Both the position numbers and the translations under genes were made by a program. Source: Escherichia coli (GTDB taxonomy: Bacteria > Pseudomonadota > Gammaproteobacteria > Enterobacterales > Enterobacteriaceae). Taken from it: a stretch of 52,454 nucleotides of DNA. Positions within the stretch are counted from its first letter, which is position 1; each line of letters opens with the position of its first letter. The notes beneath the pieces are model-generated. The model did no database searches. It was not told the origin of the DNA and saw only the letters and a program-made list of their open reading frames with translations. The stretch lies in contig NZ_JAATUR010000034.1 of assembly GCF_011881725.1 (NCBI RefSeq), positions 1 to 52,454 of the forward strand, given 5' to 3'. This document shows, piece by piece, positions 21,568 to 31,595 of the stretch.

Positions 21568-22662
21568 TTACATCGTGGTTTTCAGTGCGTTATCCGCTGC
21601 GTGACGCTCCAGCGCCAACTCAATCAAACGCGTGATCAGGTCGGTGTAACCCAGGCCACTGGCTTGCCACAGTTTCGGGTACATACTGATGTTAGTGAAC
21701 CCTGGCAGCGTGTTGATCTCGTTGATCACCACCTCGTTTTCCGGCGTTAAAAAGACGTCTACACGCGCCATGCCAGCACATCCCAACGTCTGGTAAGCCT
21801 GAACAGCAATCGCCCGAATCTTATCGTTGATTTCCGGCGCAATGTTTGCAGGAACCACTACTTTCGCGCCATCTTCGTCAATGTATTTGGTGTCGTAGGC
21901 GTAGAAATCACTGGTCAGTACGATCTCGCCACAGGTACTGGCTTGCGGAGTGTCATTACCCAGAACCGCGCATTCGATCTCACGGCCTTTGATCCCTTGC
22001 TCAACGATCACTTTGTGATCAAACTCGAACGCCAGATCGACAGCAAGCGCATACTGCTCTTCGCTGGTCACTTTGCTGACGCCAACAGAGGAACCCTGAT
22101 TAGCCGGTTTTACAAACAGCGGCAACCCCAGTTTAGACTTTACTTCGGCGAAGCTGATTTTGTGGCGATTGGCGCGCGTCAGGGTAATAAATGGCGCGAT
22201 GTGCAATCCAGCGTCACGCAGCAGACGTTTGGTGACGTCTTTATCCATACATGCAGCAGAAGCCAGAACATCGGAACCGACAAACGGCAGATTGGCGACC
22301 CGCAGCATTCCCTGTAAGGAACCATCTTCACCCAACGTACCGTGGACAATTGGGAAAATGACATCCACCGTCGGCAACGGCTGGCCGTTCTGCGCATCAA
22401 TAAGTTGCTGTTCATGTTTACCCGGCACCTGCGCGAGATTGGTAGCCGAAGGGCGCAACGCAATATGGGCAGGATCGTCTGCGTTTAGCAGATAATTACT
22501 GGCATCGCTGACGTGCCATTGCCCTTGTTTATCAATGCCCAGCAGCACAACGTCGAAGCGACTTTTATCAATGGCATCAACAATGTTTTTTGCCGATTGC
22601 AGAGACACTTCGTGTTCCGCTGACTTACCACCAAAAACGATTCCTACCCGCAGTTTTTCCAT
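21568..22662 (-). CDS. ddlA: DdlA, D-alanine--D-alanine ligase A
   Basis: ATP-grasp ligase of 364 aa that joins two D-alanines for peptidoglycan precursors in the cytosol. Seen are the N-terminal [31 protein letters not shown], the ATP-binding segment [18 protein letters not shown], and the C-terminal [21 protein letters not shown], which carries metal-binding E and N residues. It is the A paralogue by length and by its place beside iraP; DdlB lies in the mra/dcw cluster elsewhere. Encoded alone. Confidence 0.97.
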   Translation of the reverse strand: MEKLRVGIVFGGKSAEHEVSLQSAKNIVDAIDKSRFDVVLLGIDKQGQWHVSDASNYLLNADDPAHIALRPSATNLAQVPGKHEQQLIDAQNGQPLPTVDVIFPIVHGTLGEDGSLQGMLRVANLPFVGSDVLASAACMDKDVTKRLLRDAGLHIAPFITLTRANRHKISFAEVKSKLGLPLFVKPANQGSSVGVSKVTSEEQYALAVDLAFEFDHKVIVEQGIKGREIECAVLGNDTPQASTCGEIVLTSDFYAYDTKYIDEDGAKVVVPANIAPEINDKIRAIAVQAYQTLGCAGMARVDVFLTPENEVVINEINTLPGFTNISMYPKLWQASGLGYTDLITRLIELALERHAADNALKTTM

Positions 22663-23124
22663 CTTAAAAACCTATCCCGTCTAACACAAAGTGCATACAT
22701 TACCACGACAATACGGGGGATTCGCGGCCTTCTGACAGAATGTTGCAATCTTCTGCTGACAAAGCGTGCAGCGTACCGGGCAAGAGAGTGGATTGGCTAA
22801 ATGATGTGCGTAAGATCACAAAAATGATGAGCGGGAAGCTAATTTATTCCTGGTTTAACTCGCTTTGCAGTTAGTTTTTTCTCTTAATACTAAGCTAACG
22901 AAGAGAATATATTACATAACTTTTACTTATAATAAAGGTTAATAATTAAATGCCTATATTTTGTATGTGTAATTATTTAAATAAGAGAAACGTTTCGCTG
23001 GGAAATATGAAAAAAACATTTGCGAAAAAATATTTCCTTCGTCATAAAAATACTACTTCCAGCCCCTATGAAGTTGTGAAACATAATGTTAACTTCTCCA
23101 TACTTTGGATAAGGAAATACAGAC
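22663..23124. promoter_or_regulatory. Divergent region between ddlA and iraP
   Basis: This 462-base gene-free region becomes AT-rich from about 22840 towards iraP and must hold promoters for ddlA (leftwards) and iraP (rightwards). In E. coli iraP transcription rises with ppGpp on phosphate starvation, and a GC-rich discriminator would be expected, but I could not assign the boxes. AAGGA lies 9 bases before the iraP ATG. A 64-codon frame at 22950-23144 overlaps the iraP start and is judged spurious. Confidence 0.45.
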
Positions 23125-23385
23125 ATGAAAAATCTCATTGCTGAGTTGTTATTTAAGCTTGCCCAAAAAGAAGAAGAGTCGAAAGAACTGTGTGCGCAGG
23201 TAGAGGCACTGGAGATTATCGTCACTGCGATGCTTCGCAATATGGCACAAAATGACCTACAGCGGTTGATTGATCAAGTAGAGGGGGCGCTGTACGAGGT
23301 AAAGCCCGATGCCAGCGTTCCTGACGACGATACGGAGCTGCTGCGCGATTACGTAAAGAAGTTATTGAAGCATCCTCGTCGGTAA
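23125..23385 (+). CDS. iraP: IraP, anti-adaptor that stabilises sigma S
   Basis: Small cytosolic protein of 86 aa, largely helical with a heptad-like middle ([20 protein letters not shown]), suiting a coiled coil. IraP binds the adaptor RssB and so blocks ClpXP degradation of RpoS, chiefly on phosphate starvation. It sits directly before phoA, another phosphate-starvation gene, but phoA has its own Pho box in the 101-base gap. Length and sequence are standard. Confidence 0.96.
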   Translation: MKNLIAELLFKLAQKEEESKELCAQVEALEIIVTAMLRNMAQNDLQRLIDQVEGALYEVKPDASVPDDDTELLRDYVKKLLKHPRR

Positions 23386-23405
23386 AAAGTTAATCTCTTC
23401 AATAG

Positions 23406-23439
23406 TTGTCATAAAGCTGTCACGCCAGAGACTTATAGT
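23406..23439 (+). promoter_or_regulatory. Pho box and -10 of phoA
   Basis: TTGTCATAAAGCTGTCAC (23406-23423) shows two 7-base CTGTCAT-like repeats 11 bases apart, the PhoB site. It replaces a -35 box, and TATAGT (23434-23439) is the -10 box 10 bases further on. PhoB is encoded at 38479-39168 in this window. Confidence 0.9.
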
Positions 23440-23486
23440 CGCTTTGTTTTTTATTTTTTAATGTATTTGTACATGGAGAAAATAAA

Positions 23487-24902
23487 GTGAAACAAAGCAC
23501 TATTGCACTGGCGCTCTTACCGTTACTGTTTACCCCTGTGATAAAAGCCCGGACTCCAGAGATGCCCATTCTGGAAAACCGGGCTGCCCAGGGTGATATT
23601 ACCACTCCAGGCGGTGCGCGCCGTTTAACGGGTGATCAGACCGCCGCCCTGCGTGATTCTCTTAGCGATAAACCCGTTAAAAATATTATTTTGCTTATTG
23701 GTGATGGAATGGGTGACTCGGAAATTACTGCCGCACGCAATTATGCCGAAGGTGCGGGCGGCTTTTTTAAAGGTATCGATGCCTTACCGCTTACCGGGCA
23801 ATACACTCACTATGCGCTGAATAAAAAAACCGGCAAACCGGATTACGTTACCGACTCGGCTGCATCAGCAACCGCCTGGTCAACCGGTGTCAAAACCTAT
23901 AACGGCGCGCTGGGCGTCGATATTCACGAAAAAGATCACCCAACGATTCTGGAAATGGCAAAAGCCGCAGGACTGGCGACCGGTAACGTTTCTACCGCAG
24001 AGTTGCAGGATGCCACGCCCGCCGCGCTGGTGGCGCATGTGACGTCACGCAAATGCTACGGTCCGAGCGTTACCAGCGAAAAATGTCCGAGTAACGCCCT
24101 GGAAAAAGGCGGAAAAGGATCGATTACTGAACAACTGCTTAACGCCCGTGCCGATGTTACGCTTGGCGGCGGCGCAAAAACGTTTGCAGAAACAGCAATC
24201 GCCGGTGAATGGCAGGGAAAAACGTTGCGTGAACAGGCGCAGGCGCGCGGTTATCAACTAGTAAGCGATGCCGCTTCGCTGAACGCGGTGACGGAAGCGA
24301 ACCAGCAAAAACCTCTGCTTGGACTGTTTGCTGACGGCAATATGCCCGTACGCTGGGAAGGGCCGAAAGCAACGTACCACGGTAATATCGATAAGCCCGC
24401 AGTCACCTGTTCTCCTAATCCTCAACGTAATGACAGCGTACCGACTCTGGCGCAGATGACCGATAAAGCCATTGAACTGTTAAGTAAAAATGAGAAAGGC
24501 TTCTTCCTGCAAGTTGAAGGTGCGTCGATCGATAAACAGGATCACGCAGCGAATCCTTGTGGGCAAATTGGCGAGACGGTCGATCTCGACGAAGCCGTAC
24601 AGCGGGCGCTGGAATTCGCCAAAAAGGACGGTAACACGCTGGTCGTAGTCACCGCTGACCACGCCCACGCCAGCCAGATTGTTGCGCCAGATACCAAAGC
24701 GCCGGGTCTGACTCAGGCGTTAAACACCAAAGATGGCGCGGTAATGGTGATGAGCTACGGAAACTCCGAAGAGGATTCACAAGAACATACCGGCAGCCAG
24801 TTGCGTATTGCGGCTTATGGACCGCATGCCGCCAATGTCGTTGGACTGACCGATCAGACCGATCTCTTCTACACCATGAAAGCTGCACTGGGGCTGAAAT
24901 AA
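23487..24902 (+). CDS. phoA: PhoA, periplasmic alkaline phosphatase
   Basis: Releases phosphate from organic monoesters in the periplasm when phosphate is scarce; 471 aa. The start is GTG at 23487. The signal peptide is residues 1-21 ([21 protein letters not shown]). The catalytic serine is S124 in [10 protein letters not shown] (S102 of the mature protein), and metal ligands lie in [16 protein letters not shown] and SIDKQDHAA. Cysteines in SRKCYG/SEKCPS and VTCSPN/NPCGQ form the two disulfides made by DsbA. psiF follows, probably in the same transcript. Confidence 0.99.
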   Translation: MKQSTIALALLPLLFTPVIKARTPEMPILENRAAQGDITTPGGARRLTGDQTAALRDSLSDKPVKNIILLIGDGMGDSEITAARNYAEGAGGFFKGIDALPLTGQYTHYALNKKTGKPDYVTDSAASATAWSTGVKTYNGALGVDIHEKDHPTILEMAKAAGLATGNVSTAELQDATPAALVAHVTSRKCYGPSVTSEKCPSNALEKGGKGSITEQLLNARADVTLGGGAKTFAETAIAGEWQGKTLREQAQARGYQLVSDAASLNAVTEANQQKPLLGLFADGNMPVRWEGPKATYHGNIDKPAVTCSPNPQRNDSVPTLAQMTDKAIELLSKNEKGFFLQVEGASIDKQDHAANPCGQIGETVDLDEAVQRALEFAKKDGNTLVVVTADHAHASQIVAPDTKAPGLTQALNTKDGAVMVMSYGNSEEDSQEHTGSQLRIAAYGPHAANVVGLTDQTDLFYTMKAALGLK

Positions 24903-24908
24903 CACCGA

Positions 24909-24946
24909 ACCCGGCAGCTTATTTTGGCTGTCGGGTGGTTTTTTGG
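24909..24946 (+). terminator. Terminator-like hairpin after phoA
   Basis: ACCCGGCAGC (24909-24918) pairs with GCTGTCGGGT (24927-24936) with one G-T wobble, and six Ts follow shortly after (24939-24944). psiF lies only 75 bases further, so this may be a partial terminator lowering psiF relative to phoA. Confidence 0.7.
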
Positions 24947-25020
24947 CTGTGAGCAACCAGACTTAATGGCAGATCACGGGCGCAAACGCTCATGGTTAAA
25001 ACATGAAGAGGGATGGTGCT

Positions 25021-25341
25021 ATGAAAATAACATTACTGGTTACCTTGCTATTCGGTCTGGTTTTTTTAACCACCGTCGGCGCTGCCGAGAGAACCCTAAC
25101 CCCGCAACAACAGCGTATGACTTCCTGTAATCAGCAGGCGACGGCGCAGGCGTTGAAAGGGGATGCTCGTAAGACCTACATGAGTGATTGCCTGAAGAAC
25201 AGCCATTCTGCGCCGGGTGAAAAGAGTTTGACGCCACAGCAGCAAAAGATGCGCGAATGCAATAGTCAGGCAACGCAACAATCTCTGAAAGGTGATGATC
25301 GTAATAAGTTTATGAGTGCCTGCCTCAAGAAAGCCGCGTAA
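25021..25341 (+). CDS. psiF: PsiF, phosphate-starvation-inducible periplasmic protein
   Basis: Secreted protein of 106 aa from the ATG at 25021, preceded by AGAGGGAT. A signal peptide spans 1-21 (MKITLLVTLLFGLVFLTTVGA). The mature part is two tandem copies of a roughly 38-residue unit: LTPQQQRMTSCNQQATAQ...DCL, then LTPQQQKMRECNSQATQQ...ACL. Each copy has two cysteines and KGD(A/D)R. Induced with phoA under PhoB. Function is unknown. Confidence 0.95.
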   Translation: MKITLLVTLLFGLVFLTTVGAAERTLTPQQQRMTSCNQQATAQALKGDARKTYMSDCLKNSHSAPGEKSLTPQQQKMRECNSQATQQSLKGDDRNKFMSACLKKAA

Positions 25342-25356
25342 TACCGATAGTGCTAA

Positions 25357-25384
25357 CGGGTGAGTTAAGAAAATTTCTCACCCG
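25357..25384 (+). terminator. Hairpin between psiF and dgcC
   Basis: CGGGTGAG (25357-25364) pairs exactly with CTCACCCG (25377-25384). There is no T-run. It could end psiF transcripts or lie in the dgcC promoter region. Confidence 0.45.
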
Positions 25385-25441
25385 AAATATCATACTTCTA
25401 CCTTTAGCCCCGTCTCTATAATTTGGGAAAATTGTTTCTGA

Positions 25442-26557
25442 ATGTTCCCCAAAATAATGAATGATGAAAATTTTTTCAAAAAAGCGGCGGCGCGCGGGGA
25501 GATACCACCATTAGCTCCTCAGAACGAACATCAGCGATCCGGGCTGCGCTTCGCCCGTCGCGTCAGACTACCCCGCGCGGTTGGCCTGGCTGGCATGTTC
25601 TTTCCGATTGCTTCAACGCTGGTTTCTCACCCGCCGTCAGGCTGGTGGTGGCTGGTGCTGGTCGGCTGGGCATTCGTCTGGCCGCATTTAGCCTGGCAGA
25701 TAGCGAGCAGGGCCGTCGATCCGCTTAGCCGGGAAATTTACAACTTAAAAACCGATGCAGTGTTAGCAGGTATGTGGGTAGGCGTAATGGGCGTAAACGT
25801 GCTGCCTTCCACCGCGTTGTTGATGATTATGTGTCTGAATTTGATGGGGGCAGGCGGCCCCCGTCTGTTTGTCGCTGGTTTGGTGTTGATGGTCGTTTCT
25901 TGCCTTGTCACCCTCGAACTGACCGGTATCACCGTGTCGTTCAATAGCGCACCGCTGGAATGGTGGCTCTCCCTGCCCATTATTGTCATTTATCCTCTGC
26001 TGTTTGGCTGGGTCAGCTACCAGACTGCGACCAAGTTGGCTGAACATAAACGCAGATTGCAGGTCATGAGTACCCGCGACGGCATGACGGGCGTGTATAA
26101 CCGACGTCATTGGGAAATTATGCTACGTAATGAGTTTGATAACTGTCGCAGACACAATCGCGATGCGACGCTATTGATTATTGATATCGACCATTTTAAG
26201 AGTATCAACGATACGTGGGGTCATGATGTGGGTGATGAAGCGATAGTTGCCCTTACCCGACAGTTACAAATTACCCTGCGTGGCAGCGATGTGATTGGTC
26301 GCTTTGGCGGTGATGAATTTGCGGTGATTATGTCTGGTACGCCAGCCGAAAACGCCATTACTGCCATGTTGCGTGTGCATGAAGGATTAAATGCATTACG
26401 CCTGCCAAATACGCCGCAGGTGATATTACGGATAAGCGTCGGTATTGCGCCACTGAATCCGCAAATGAGTCACTATCGTGAGTGGTTGAAATCGGCTGAT
26501 ATGGCGCTCTACAAAGCAAAGAAAGCCGGACGTAACCGTACCGAAGTGGCGGCCTGA
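25442..26557 (+). CDS. dgcC: DgcC (AdrA/YaiC), membrane diguanylate cyclase
   Basis: Makes cyclic di-GMP from GTP and switches on cellulose synthesis; 371 aa. A MASE2 membrane domain with about five to six helices (about 45-195) is followed by a GGDEF domain (about 205-371). The active site is GGDEF at 289-293, and the inhibitory site R280-G-S-D283 lies exactly five residues upstream, so product feedback should be intact. In E. coli and Salmonella its transcription needs CsgD. Convergent with proC, with 16 bases between. Confidence 0.97.
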   Translation: MFPKIMNDENFFKKAAARGEIPPLAPQNEHQRSGLRFARRVRLPRAVGLAGMFFPIASTLVSHPPSGWWWLVLVGWAFVWPHLAWQIASRAVDPLSREIYNLKTDAVLAGMWVGVMGVNVLPSTALLMIMCLNLMGAGGPRLFVAGLVLMVVSCLVTLELTGITVSFNSAPLEWWLSLPIIVIYPLLFGWVSYQTATKLAEHKRRLQVMSTRDGMTGVYNRRHWEIMLRNEFDNCRRHNRDATLLIIDIDHFKSINDTWGHDVGDEAIVALTRQLQITLRGSDVIGRFGGDEFAVIMSGTPAENAITAMLRVHEGLNALRLPNTPQVILRISVGIAPLNPQMSHYREWLKSADMALYKAKKAGRNRTEVAA

Positions 26558-26573
26558 CGTCCGGCGAGAGTCA

Positions 26574-27383
26574 TCAGGATTTGCTGAGTTTTTCTGATTT
26601 TTCCATACACTTCGTCATCGCTTCGATCACCGCGGCACGGAAGCCTTTCTCTTCCAGTACGCGTACCGCTTCAATGGTTGTGCCTCCCGGTGAGCAGACC
26701 ATATCTTTCAGAGCCCCCGGATGTTCGCCCGTTTCCAGCACCATTTTTGCAGACCCCATTACCGCCTGAGCGGCAAATTTGTAGGCCTGCGCACGTGGCA
26801 TCCCGCCCAGCACGGCGGCGTCGGCCATCGCTTCGATAAACATAAAAACATAGGCAGGCGAAGAACCGCTCACGCCAACAACCGGGTGGATCATCGGTTC
26901 GGCAATGACTTCCGCTTCACCAAAGCAGCGGAAAATATTCAGCACATCAGCGGTATCTTCTGGAGTCACCAGCGCATTTGGCGTTACGGAGGTCATCCCG
27001 GCATTGACCAGCGCGGGGGTATTCGGCATGGCGCGGATAATCTTCCGGTCATGGCCCAACGCCCGGGCAAGTTGGTCGAGCGTGACGCCTGCAGCAATAG
27101 AAACTACCAGTGAGTCTTTATTCAGGCTGGAAGTGATTTCGCTAAGCACTTTAATCATGATGCCCGGTTTAACCGCAGCAAAGACAATATCGGTGATTTG
27201 TGCCACTTCCTGTGCCGATTCTGCGGCGTTAATGCCGAACTGATCATGCAGTGCGGCGACTTTATCCGGCGAGGGGGTATACACCCAGATTTGCCCTGGA
27301 AGCACCTGACCGCTGGCAATCAGACCGCCGAGAATGGCTTTTCCCATATTGCCGCAGCCAATAAAACCGATTTTTTTTTCCAT
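26574..27383 (-). CDS. proC: ProC, pyrroline-5-carboxylate reductase
   Basis: Last step of proline synthesis, reducing 1-pyrroline-5-carboxylate with NADPH in the cytosol; 269 aa from the ATG at 27383. The Rossmann dinucleotide site is IGCGNMG at about 8-14. The C-terminal catalytic and dimer region includes [24 protein letters not shown] and [12 protein letters not shown]. The frame is open 35 codons further but without signs of translation. Divergent from yaiI. Confidence 0.98.
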   Translation of the reverse strand: MEKKIGFIGCGNMGKAILGGLIASGQVLPGQIWVYTPSPDKVAALHDQFGINAAESAQEVAQITDIVFAAVKPGIMIKVLSEITSSLNKDSLVVSIAAGVTLDQLARALGHDRKIIRAMPNTPALVNAGMTSVTPNALVTPEDTADVLNIFRCFGEAEVIAEPMIHPVVGVSGSSPAYVFMFIEAMADAAVLGGMPRAQAYKFAAQAVMGSAKMVLETGEHPGALKDMVCSPGGTTIEAVRVLEEKGFRAAVIEAMTKCMEKSEKLSKS

Positions 27384-27502
27384 TGCCTCACTCCTGCCGT
27401 GAAATTCATTGTTTTGATAATCGCTGGCAGAAGCATAAACAGAACTATGCCGGAAGGCAAAAGCGCGACACAATAGAAGATTACCCAACAGAGGATAGCC
27501 TT

Positions 27503-27961
27503 ATGACAATATGGGTGGATGCCGATGCGTGTCCCAATGTAATTAAAGAGATTTTGTATCGCGCGGCTGAACGTATGCAGATGCCGCTGGTGTTGGTGGC
27601 AAACCAGAGTTTACGCGTGCCGCCATCACGGTTTATTCGCACGCTGCGCGTCGCGGCAGGTTTCGACGTTGCCGATAATGAAATTGTTCGTCAGTGTGAG
27701 GTGGGCGATTTGGTGATAACCGCAGATATTCCTTTGGCTTCTGAAGCCATCGAGAAAGGCGCTGCAGCACTAAATCCGCGTGGCGAACGGTACACACCTG
27801 CGACTATTCGTGAACGTCTGACGATGCGCGATTTTATGGACACCCTGCGAGCCAGCGGGATCCAGACCGGAGGCCCAGATAGTCTTTCGCAACGTGACCG
27901 CCAGGCATTTGCGGCTGAACTTGAAAAATGGTGGTTGGAAGTTCAGCGTAACCGCTCGTAA
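27503..27961 (+). CDS. yaiI: YaiI, UPF0178 (DUF188) family protein
   Basis: Protein of 152 aa from the ATG at 27503 (GAGGATAG upstream). The start [10 protein letters not shown] and [17 protein letters not shown] look like the acidic clusters of PIN/NYN-like nuclease folds, so a nuclease is possible but unproven. The frame stays open 40 codons further upstream, overlapping proC; that extension has no support. Single gene divergent from proC. Confidence 0.9.
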   Translation: MTIWVDADACPNVIKEILYRAAERMQMPLVLVANQSLRVPPSRFIRTLRVAAGFDVADNEIVRQCEVGDLVITADIPLASEAIEKGAAALNPRGERYTPATIRERLTMRDFMDTLRASGIQTGGPDSLSQRDRQAFAAELEKWWLEVQRNRS

Positions 27962-27962
27962 G

Positions 27963-27980
27963 TGTAATTTATTATTTACA
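27963..27980 (+). promoter_or_regulatory. TyrR box upstream of aroL
   Basis: TGTAATTTATTATTTACA matches the TyrR consensus TGTAAA-N6-TTTACA with one mismatch. It lies about 165 bases before aroL, immediately after the yaiI stop. TyrR with tyrosine represses aroL in E. coli. Confidence 0.8.
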
Positions 27981-28038
27981 CTTCTTTCTCGCTCATTTCT
28001 TGATATAGTAAGGAATGTATTGAAGATCGCTCCCTAAG

Positions 28039-28056
28039 TGGAATTATTTCTTTACA
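28039..28056 (+). promoter_or_regulatory. Second TyrR box upstream of aroL
   Basis: TGGAATTATTTCTTTACA has a perfect right half of the TyrR consensus and a weaker left half. It sits close to the aroL promoter, as expected for a weak box that needs cooperative binding. Confidence 0.65.
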
Positions 28057-28064
28057 ATCGAAAT

Positions 28065-28082
28065 TGTACTAGTTTGATGGTA
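28065..28082 (+). promoter_or_regulatory. TrpR operator of aroL
   Basis: TGTACTAGTTTGATGGTA contains the TrpR core GTACTAGTT and overlaps the likely promoter start region. E. coli aroL is known to be repressed by TrpR as well as TyrR. Confidence 0.7.
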
Positions 28083-28143
28083 TGATCGTTATTCTTACGA
28101 AACCGGCTTTTGCCGCATTGCGACCTTTTGGGGAAAACCCACG

Positions 28144-28668
28144 ATGACACAACCTCTTTTTCTGATCGGGCCTCGGGGCTGTGGTAAAACAACGGTCGGA
28201 ATGGCCCTTGCCGATTCGCTCAACTGTCGGTTTATTGATACCGACCAATGGTTGCAATCACAACTCAATATGACGGTAGCAGAGATCGTCGAAAGGGAAG
28301 AGTGGGCTGGATTTCGCGCCAGAGAAACGGCTGCCCTGGAAGCAGTAACTGCGCCATCCACCGTTATCGCGACGGGCGGGGGTATTATTCTGACGGAATT
28401 TAATCGTCACTACATGCGTAACAACGGGATTGTGGTTTACTTGTGTGCGCCAGTACCAGTCCTGGTTAACCGGCTGCAAGCTGCACCAGAAGAAGATTTA
28501 CGGCCAACCTTAACGGGAAAACCGCTGAGCGAGGAAGTTCAGGAAGTGCTGGAAGAACGCGATGCGTTATATCGCGAAGTTGCGCATATTATCATCGACG
28601 CAACAAACGAACCCAGCCAGGTGATTTCTGAAATCCGCAGCGCCCTGGCACAGATGATCAATTGTTGA
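28144..28668 (+). CDS. aroL: AroL, shikimate kinase II
   Basis: Phosphorylates shikimate at the 3-hydroxyl with ATP on the way to chorismate; 174 aa, cytosolic. The P-loop is GPRGCGKTT at 9-17. The shikimate site includes [17 protein letters not shown] and the glycine loop ATGGGIIL. The lid has R in DLRPTLTG. It heads the aroL-yaiA-aroM operon under TyrR and TrpR control. Normal length. Confidence 0.98.
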   Translation: MTQPLFLIGPRGCGKTTVGMALADSLNCRFIDTDQWLQSQLNMTVAEIVEREEWAGFRARETAALEAVTAPSTVIATGGGIILTEFNRHYMRNNGIVVYLCAPVPVLVNRLQAAPEEDLRPTLTGKPLSEEVQEVLEERDALYREVAHIIIDATNEPSQVISEIRSALAQMINC

Positions 28669-28708
28669 TTTTCGAGCGCCTATACTTAACGTTCATCCCG
28701 TGAAATAA

Positions 28709-28909
<201 letters not shown>

Positions 28910-29166
28910 CCGCATCAGACTGCTCGGAAGGGACTCTGAGTACCACCAGAAGGGATCTGCGTCACATTTTTCACAATTCATGTTTTTCAAATAATTAGAA
29001 TATTAAACAATAACAATCCATTACTGGAATCATTTGGAATCTTTACATTATGCCGTGCATGTCTGCTGCTACGCTTTTTGTCATTTGTAGCACAGGTAAG
29101 AGTCAGCAGTGGTGCTTAACACTTGCCCGGTAATTAACGACGAATTAAAAGTAAGGTGGAAGAACA

Positions 29167-29844
29167 ATGAGTGCGTCGTTGGCGATCCTGACCATCGGCA
29201 TTGTACCTATGCAGGAAGTTTTGCCGCTCCTGACAGAATACATTGACGAAGATAATATTTCCCATCATAGCCTGCTGGGGAAGTTAAGCCGCGAAGAAGT
29301 GATGGCGGAGTACGCGCCAGAAGCAGGCGAAGACACAATTCTCACATTATTAAATGACAACCAACTGGCCCACGTTTCGCGTCAAAAAGTGGAGCGTGAC
29401 CTGCAAGGTGTGGTTGAAGTGCTGGATAATCAGGGTTACGACGTCATTATATTAATGAGTACGGCAAACATTAGTAATATGACCGCGCGTAATACGATCT
29501 TTCTTGAGCCATTGCGAATTTTGCCACCGCTGGTTTCCTCTATTGTTGAAGACCATCAGGTGGGAGTTATCGTACCGGTTGAAGAACTGCTCACCGTTCA
29601 GGCTAAAAAATGGCAAATTTTGCAGAAACCGCCGGTATTTTCATTGGGGAACCCCATTCATGATTCGGAACAAAAAATCATTGATGCCGGGAAAGAATTA
29701 TTGGAAAAAGGCGCAGATGTCATCATGCTGGATTGTTTAGGATTTAACCAGCGTCATCGCGATTTACTGCAAAAACAGCTCGATGTTCCTGTCTTGCTCT
29801 CTAACGTATTGATTGCAAGGCTGGCTGCGGAATTACTGGTGTAA
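29167..29844 (+). CDS. aroM: AroM family protein
   Basis: Protein of 225 aa from the AroM family, co-regulated with aroL but of unknown activity. The fold looks like the Asp/Glu racemase superfamily: [11 protein letters not shown] in the middle and [19 protein letters not shown] near the end, where a cysteine (DCLG) sits at a place comparable with racemase catalytic cysteines. That link is inference. The 257-base gap after yaiA (28910-29166) has no gene. GTAAGGTGGA precedes the ATG. Confidence 0.93.
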   Translation: MSASLAILTIGIVPMQEVLPLLTEYIDEDNISHHSLLGKLSREEVMAEYAPEAGEDTILTLLNDNQLAHVSRQKVERDLQGVVEVLDNQGYDVIILMSTANISNMTARNTIFLEPLRILPPLVSSIVEDHQVGVIVPVEELLTVQAKKWQILQKPPVFSLGNPIHDSEQKIIDAGKELLEKGADVIMLDCLGFNQRHRDLLQKQLDVPVLLSNVLIARLAAELLV

Positions 29845-29915
29845 TTTTGCGTGACAGTTAGCACCTTTGGCCCCTATAGTGAAGAAGATGTTAAACCACC
29901 AGACAGGGCCAGTTT

Positions 29916-30200
29916 ATGCTTCAAAGTAATGAGTACTTTTCAGGCAAAGTGAAATCGATCGGCTTTACCAGCAGTAGTACCGGTCGCGCCAGCGTCGGTG
30001 TTATGGTTGAAGGCGAATACACCTTCAGCACCGCCGAACCTGAAGAGATGACGGTAATCAGCGGCGCGCTGAATGTGTTACTGCCTGATGCGACCGACTG
30101 GCAAGTGTATGAAGCCGGATCTGTATTTAATGTTCCCGGCCACAGCGAATTTCATCTGCAAGTTGCTGAACCTACCTCTTATCTGTGTCGTTATCTGTAA
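29916..30200 (+). CDS. ppnP: PpnP (YaiE), pyrimidine/purine nucleoside phosphorylase
   Basis: Small cupin-fold enzyme of 94 aa that splits several nucleosides with phosphate to base and ribose-1-phosphate. The single domain shows [12 protein letters not shown] at the start, a central [10 protein letters not shown], and [14 protein letters not shown], which fits the cupin barrel. It lies 71 bases after aroM with its own ribosome site and ends before a GC-rich hairpin. Assignment is by family (DUF1255). Confidence 0.94.
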   Translation: MLQSNEYFSGKVKSIGFTSSSTGRASVGVMVEGEYTFSTAEPEEMTVISGALNVLLPDATDWQVYEAGSVFNVPGHSEFHLQVAEPTSYLCRYL

Positions 30201-30204
30201 TATT

Positions 30205-30232
30205 GCGCCTTCCCGACTGTATGGGAGGGCGC
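30205..30232 (+). terminator. Hairpin after ppnP
   Basis: Ten-pair stem with one G-T wobble and an 8-base loop directly after the ppnP stop codon. It is followed by TTGTCTGC, a poor T-run, so termination may be partial. Confidence 0.6.
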
Positions 30233-30507
30233 TTGTCTGCAATATTATTTGTTTTGATAATTAAAAATTGCAAAGGCTGCAGATTATAATGTTTTCAAAC
30301 ATTGAAGATAATTAAGTCTGTTTAAAATAATGAATTAACTTAATAAGTTGGTTGCTTGTATTGCTGATTCTGGCGATCAGTTTTCAAATTTATTATTCCT
30401 GCTGCCCGATGCGCAATTAAAATAGTGGAAGCGCCGGTTTTCCATGTTGTAAATATTATTTCCCGACGTAGCGAATGATTATATTAATGCCTGGTGTGGC
30501 TTCGTAC

Positions 30508-30540
30508 GCCGGATAAGACGCCTGAGGCGCCGCATCCGGC
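30508..30540. repeat. Single REP unit before rdgC end
   Basis: GCCGGATAAGACGCC and GGCGCCGCATCCGGC form the classic REP stem, 20 bases from the rdgC stop codon. Confidence 0.88.
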
Positions 30541-30559
30541 ATTGAAGGTAAATCAGCAA

Positions 30560-31471
30560 TTATTGCTGTGCTTCGCCACCTAATCCTTCGATCAGGTTTT
30601 GAATTAACGCTGCCAGTTCGCCGGTCATCAGGATGAAATCGGCATCAAAACGCTGGGCAAAATCTTCGCGGTCGATATCTTCGTTTTGATCGCGCAGTTC
30701 GTCACAGAACTTCAGGCGCTTGAGCGAACCATCGTCGCACATCACAAACTGTACGCGCTGCTGCCAGTCGAGCGCCAGTTTAGTCACCACTTTTCCGGCT
30801 TCAATGTGATTAGTGATCTCTTCGCTGGTCAGATCCTGTTTCTTCGCGCGGATCACACCGCCATCTTCAAGCAGCGATTTCAGTTCGGCTTCATCGAGCA
30901 ACTGGAAACCCTGCGCCGCACTGCCAGAACGTACCCATTCGGTCAGCGTCAGTTCAATCGGGTTTTCCATGCTCAACGGCACAACCGGTAACGACCCCAG
31001 GCTTTTACGCAGCAGTGCCAGCGTATCTTCCGCTTTTTTGGCGCTGGCGCAGTCCACCATGATTAAACCGTTCACCGTGTCGATCCACATCATGGTTTGG
31101 CTGAAACGGCTAAAGGCGCGCGGCAACAGAGAGTGCAGCACTTCATCTTTCAGCGAATCTTTTTCGGTTTTCTTCAGCTTACGCGCTTGTTCCGCTTCCA
31201 GCTTGGCGATTTTCGCTTCCAGTGCTTGCTTAATCACCGGAGATGGGAGAATTTTTTCTTCTTTGCGTGCACAGATAACAATTTGGCCATTGGCAACGTG
31301 CGTTAACGCATCGCTGTGCGATCCCATCGGAGGAACCCAGCCCATCTTCGCCATATCCTGGCTGCCGCATGGGGTAAATGCCATCGAGGCTAGCTGTTTT
31401 TCCATCTCTTCAGCACGCAGCGAAATTTCGCGGCTAAGATGGTAAACCATTAAATTTTTGAACCACAGCAT
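30560..31471 (-). CDS. rdgC: RdgC, DNA-binding protein that restrains RecA
   Basis: Nucleoid-associated protein of 303 aa that forms a ring-shaped dimer around DNA and limits RecA filament formation; needed in recombination-deficient backgrounds. The start [15 protein letters not shown] at 31471 is typical of the family; the frame is open 24 codons further upstream into the divergent mak leader, without support. A basic, helical region ([20 protein letters not shown]) and a C-terminal acidic part are seen. Divergent from mak. Confidence 0.97.
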   Translation of the reverse strand: MLWFKNLMVYHLSREISLRAEEMEKQLASMAFTPCGSQDMAKMGWVPPMGSHSDALTHVANGQIVICARKEEKILPSPVIKQALEAKIAKLEAEQARKLKKTEKDSLKDEVLHSLLPRAFSRFSQTMMWIDTVNGLIMVDCASAKKAEDTLALLRKSLGSLPVVPLSMENPIELTLTEWVRSGSAAQGFQLLDEAELKSLLEDGGVIRAKKQDLTSEEITNHIEAGKVVTKLALDWQQRVQFVMCDDGSLKRLKFCDELRDQNEDIDREDFAQRFDADFILMTGELAALIQNLIEGLGGEAQQ

Positions 31472-31595
31472 GATAATTTCCACGGCCTTGTCGTTAAATT
31501 TAGCGGGCATGATAACGAATTGTCGGCGGCCTTGCATTGCCAATCCCGTTGTCCGTCTCTACGCTATTGATATTGAAAAAAATAAGGAGAGTACC

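Larger units (their letters stand above)
30201..30559. other. Gene-free stretch with hairpin, AT-rich tract and REP
   Basis: This region of 359 bases lies between converging ppnP and rdgC. A hairpin comes first (GCGCCTTCCC at 30205-30214 with GGGAGGGCGC at 30223-30232, one wobble), likely ending ppnP transcripts. An AT-rich tract of about 220 bases follows (30235-30460) with no reading frame or clear repeat. A REP unit closes it at 30508-30540. Confidence 0.65.

Noticed and set aside
22950..23144. 64-codon frame overlapping the iraP start
   Set aside because: No ribosome site, AT-rich leader sequence, odd composition (Lys/Asn/Cys), and it runs into iraP in another frame. A leader peptide cannot be excluded, but nothing supports it.
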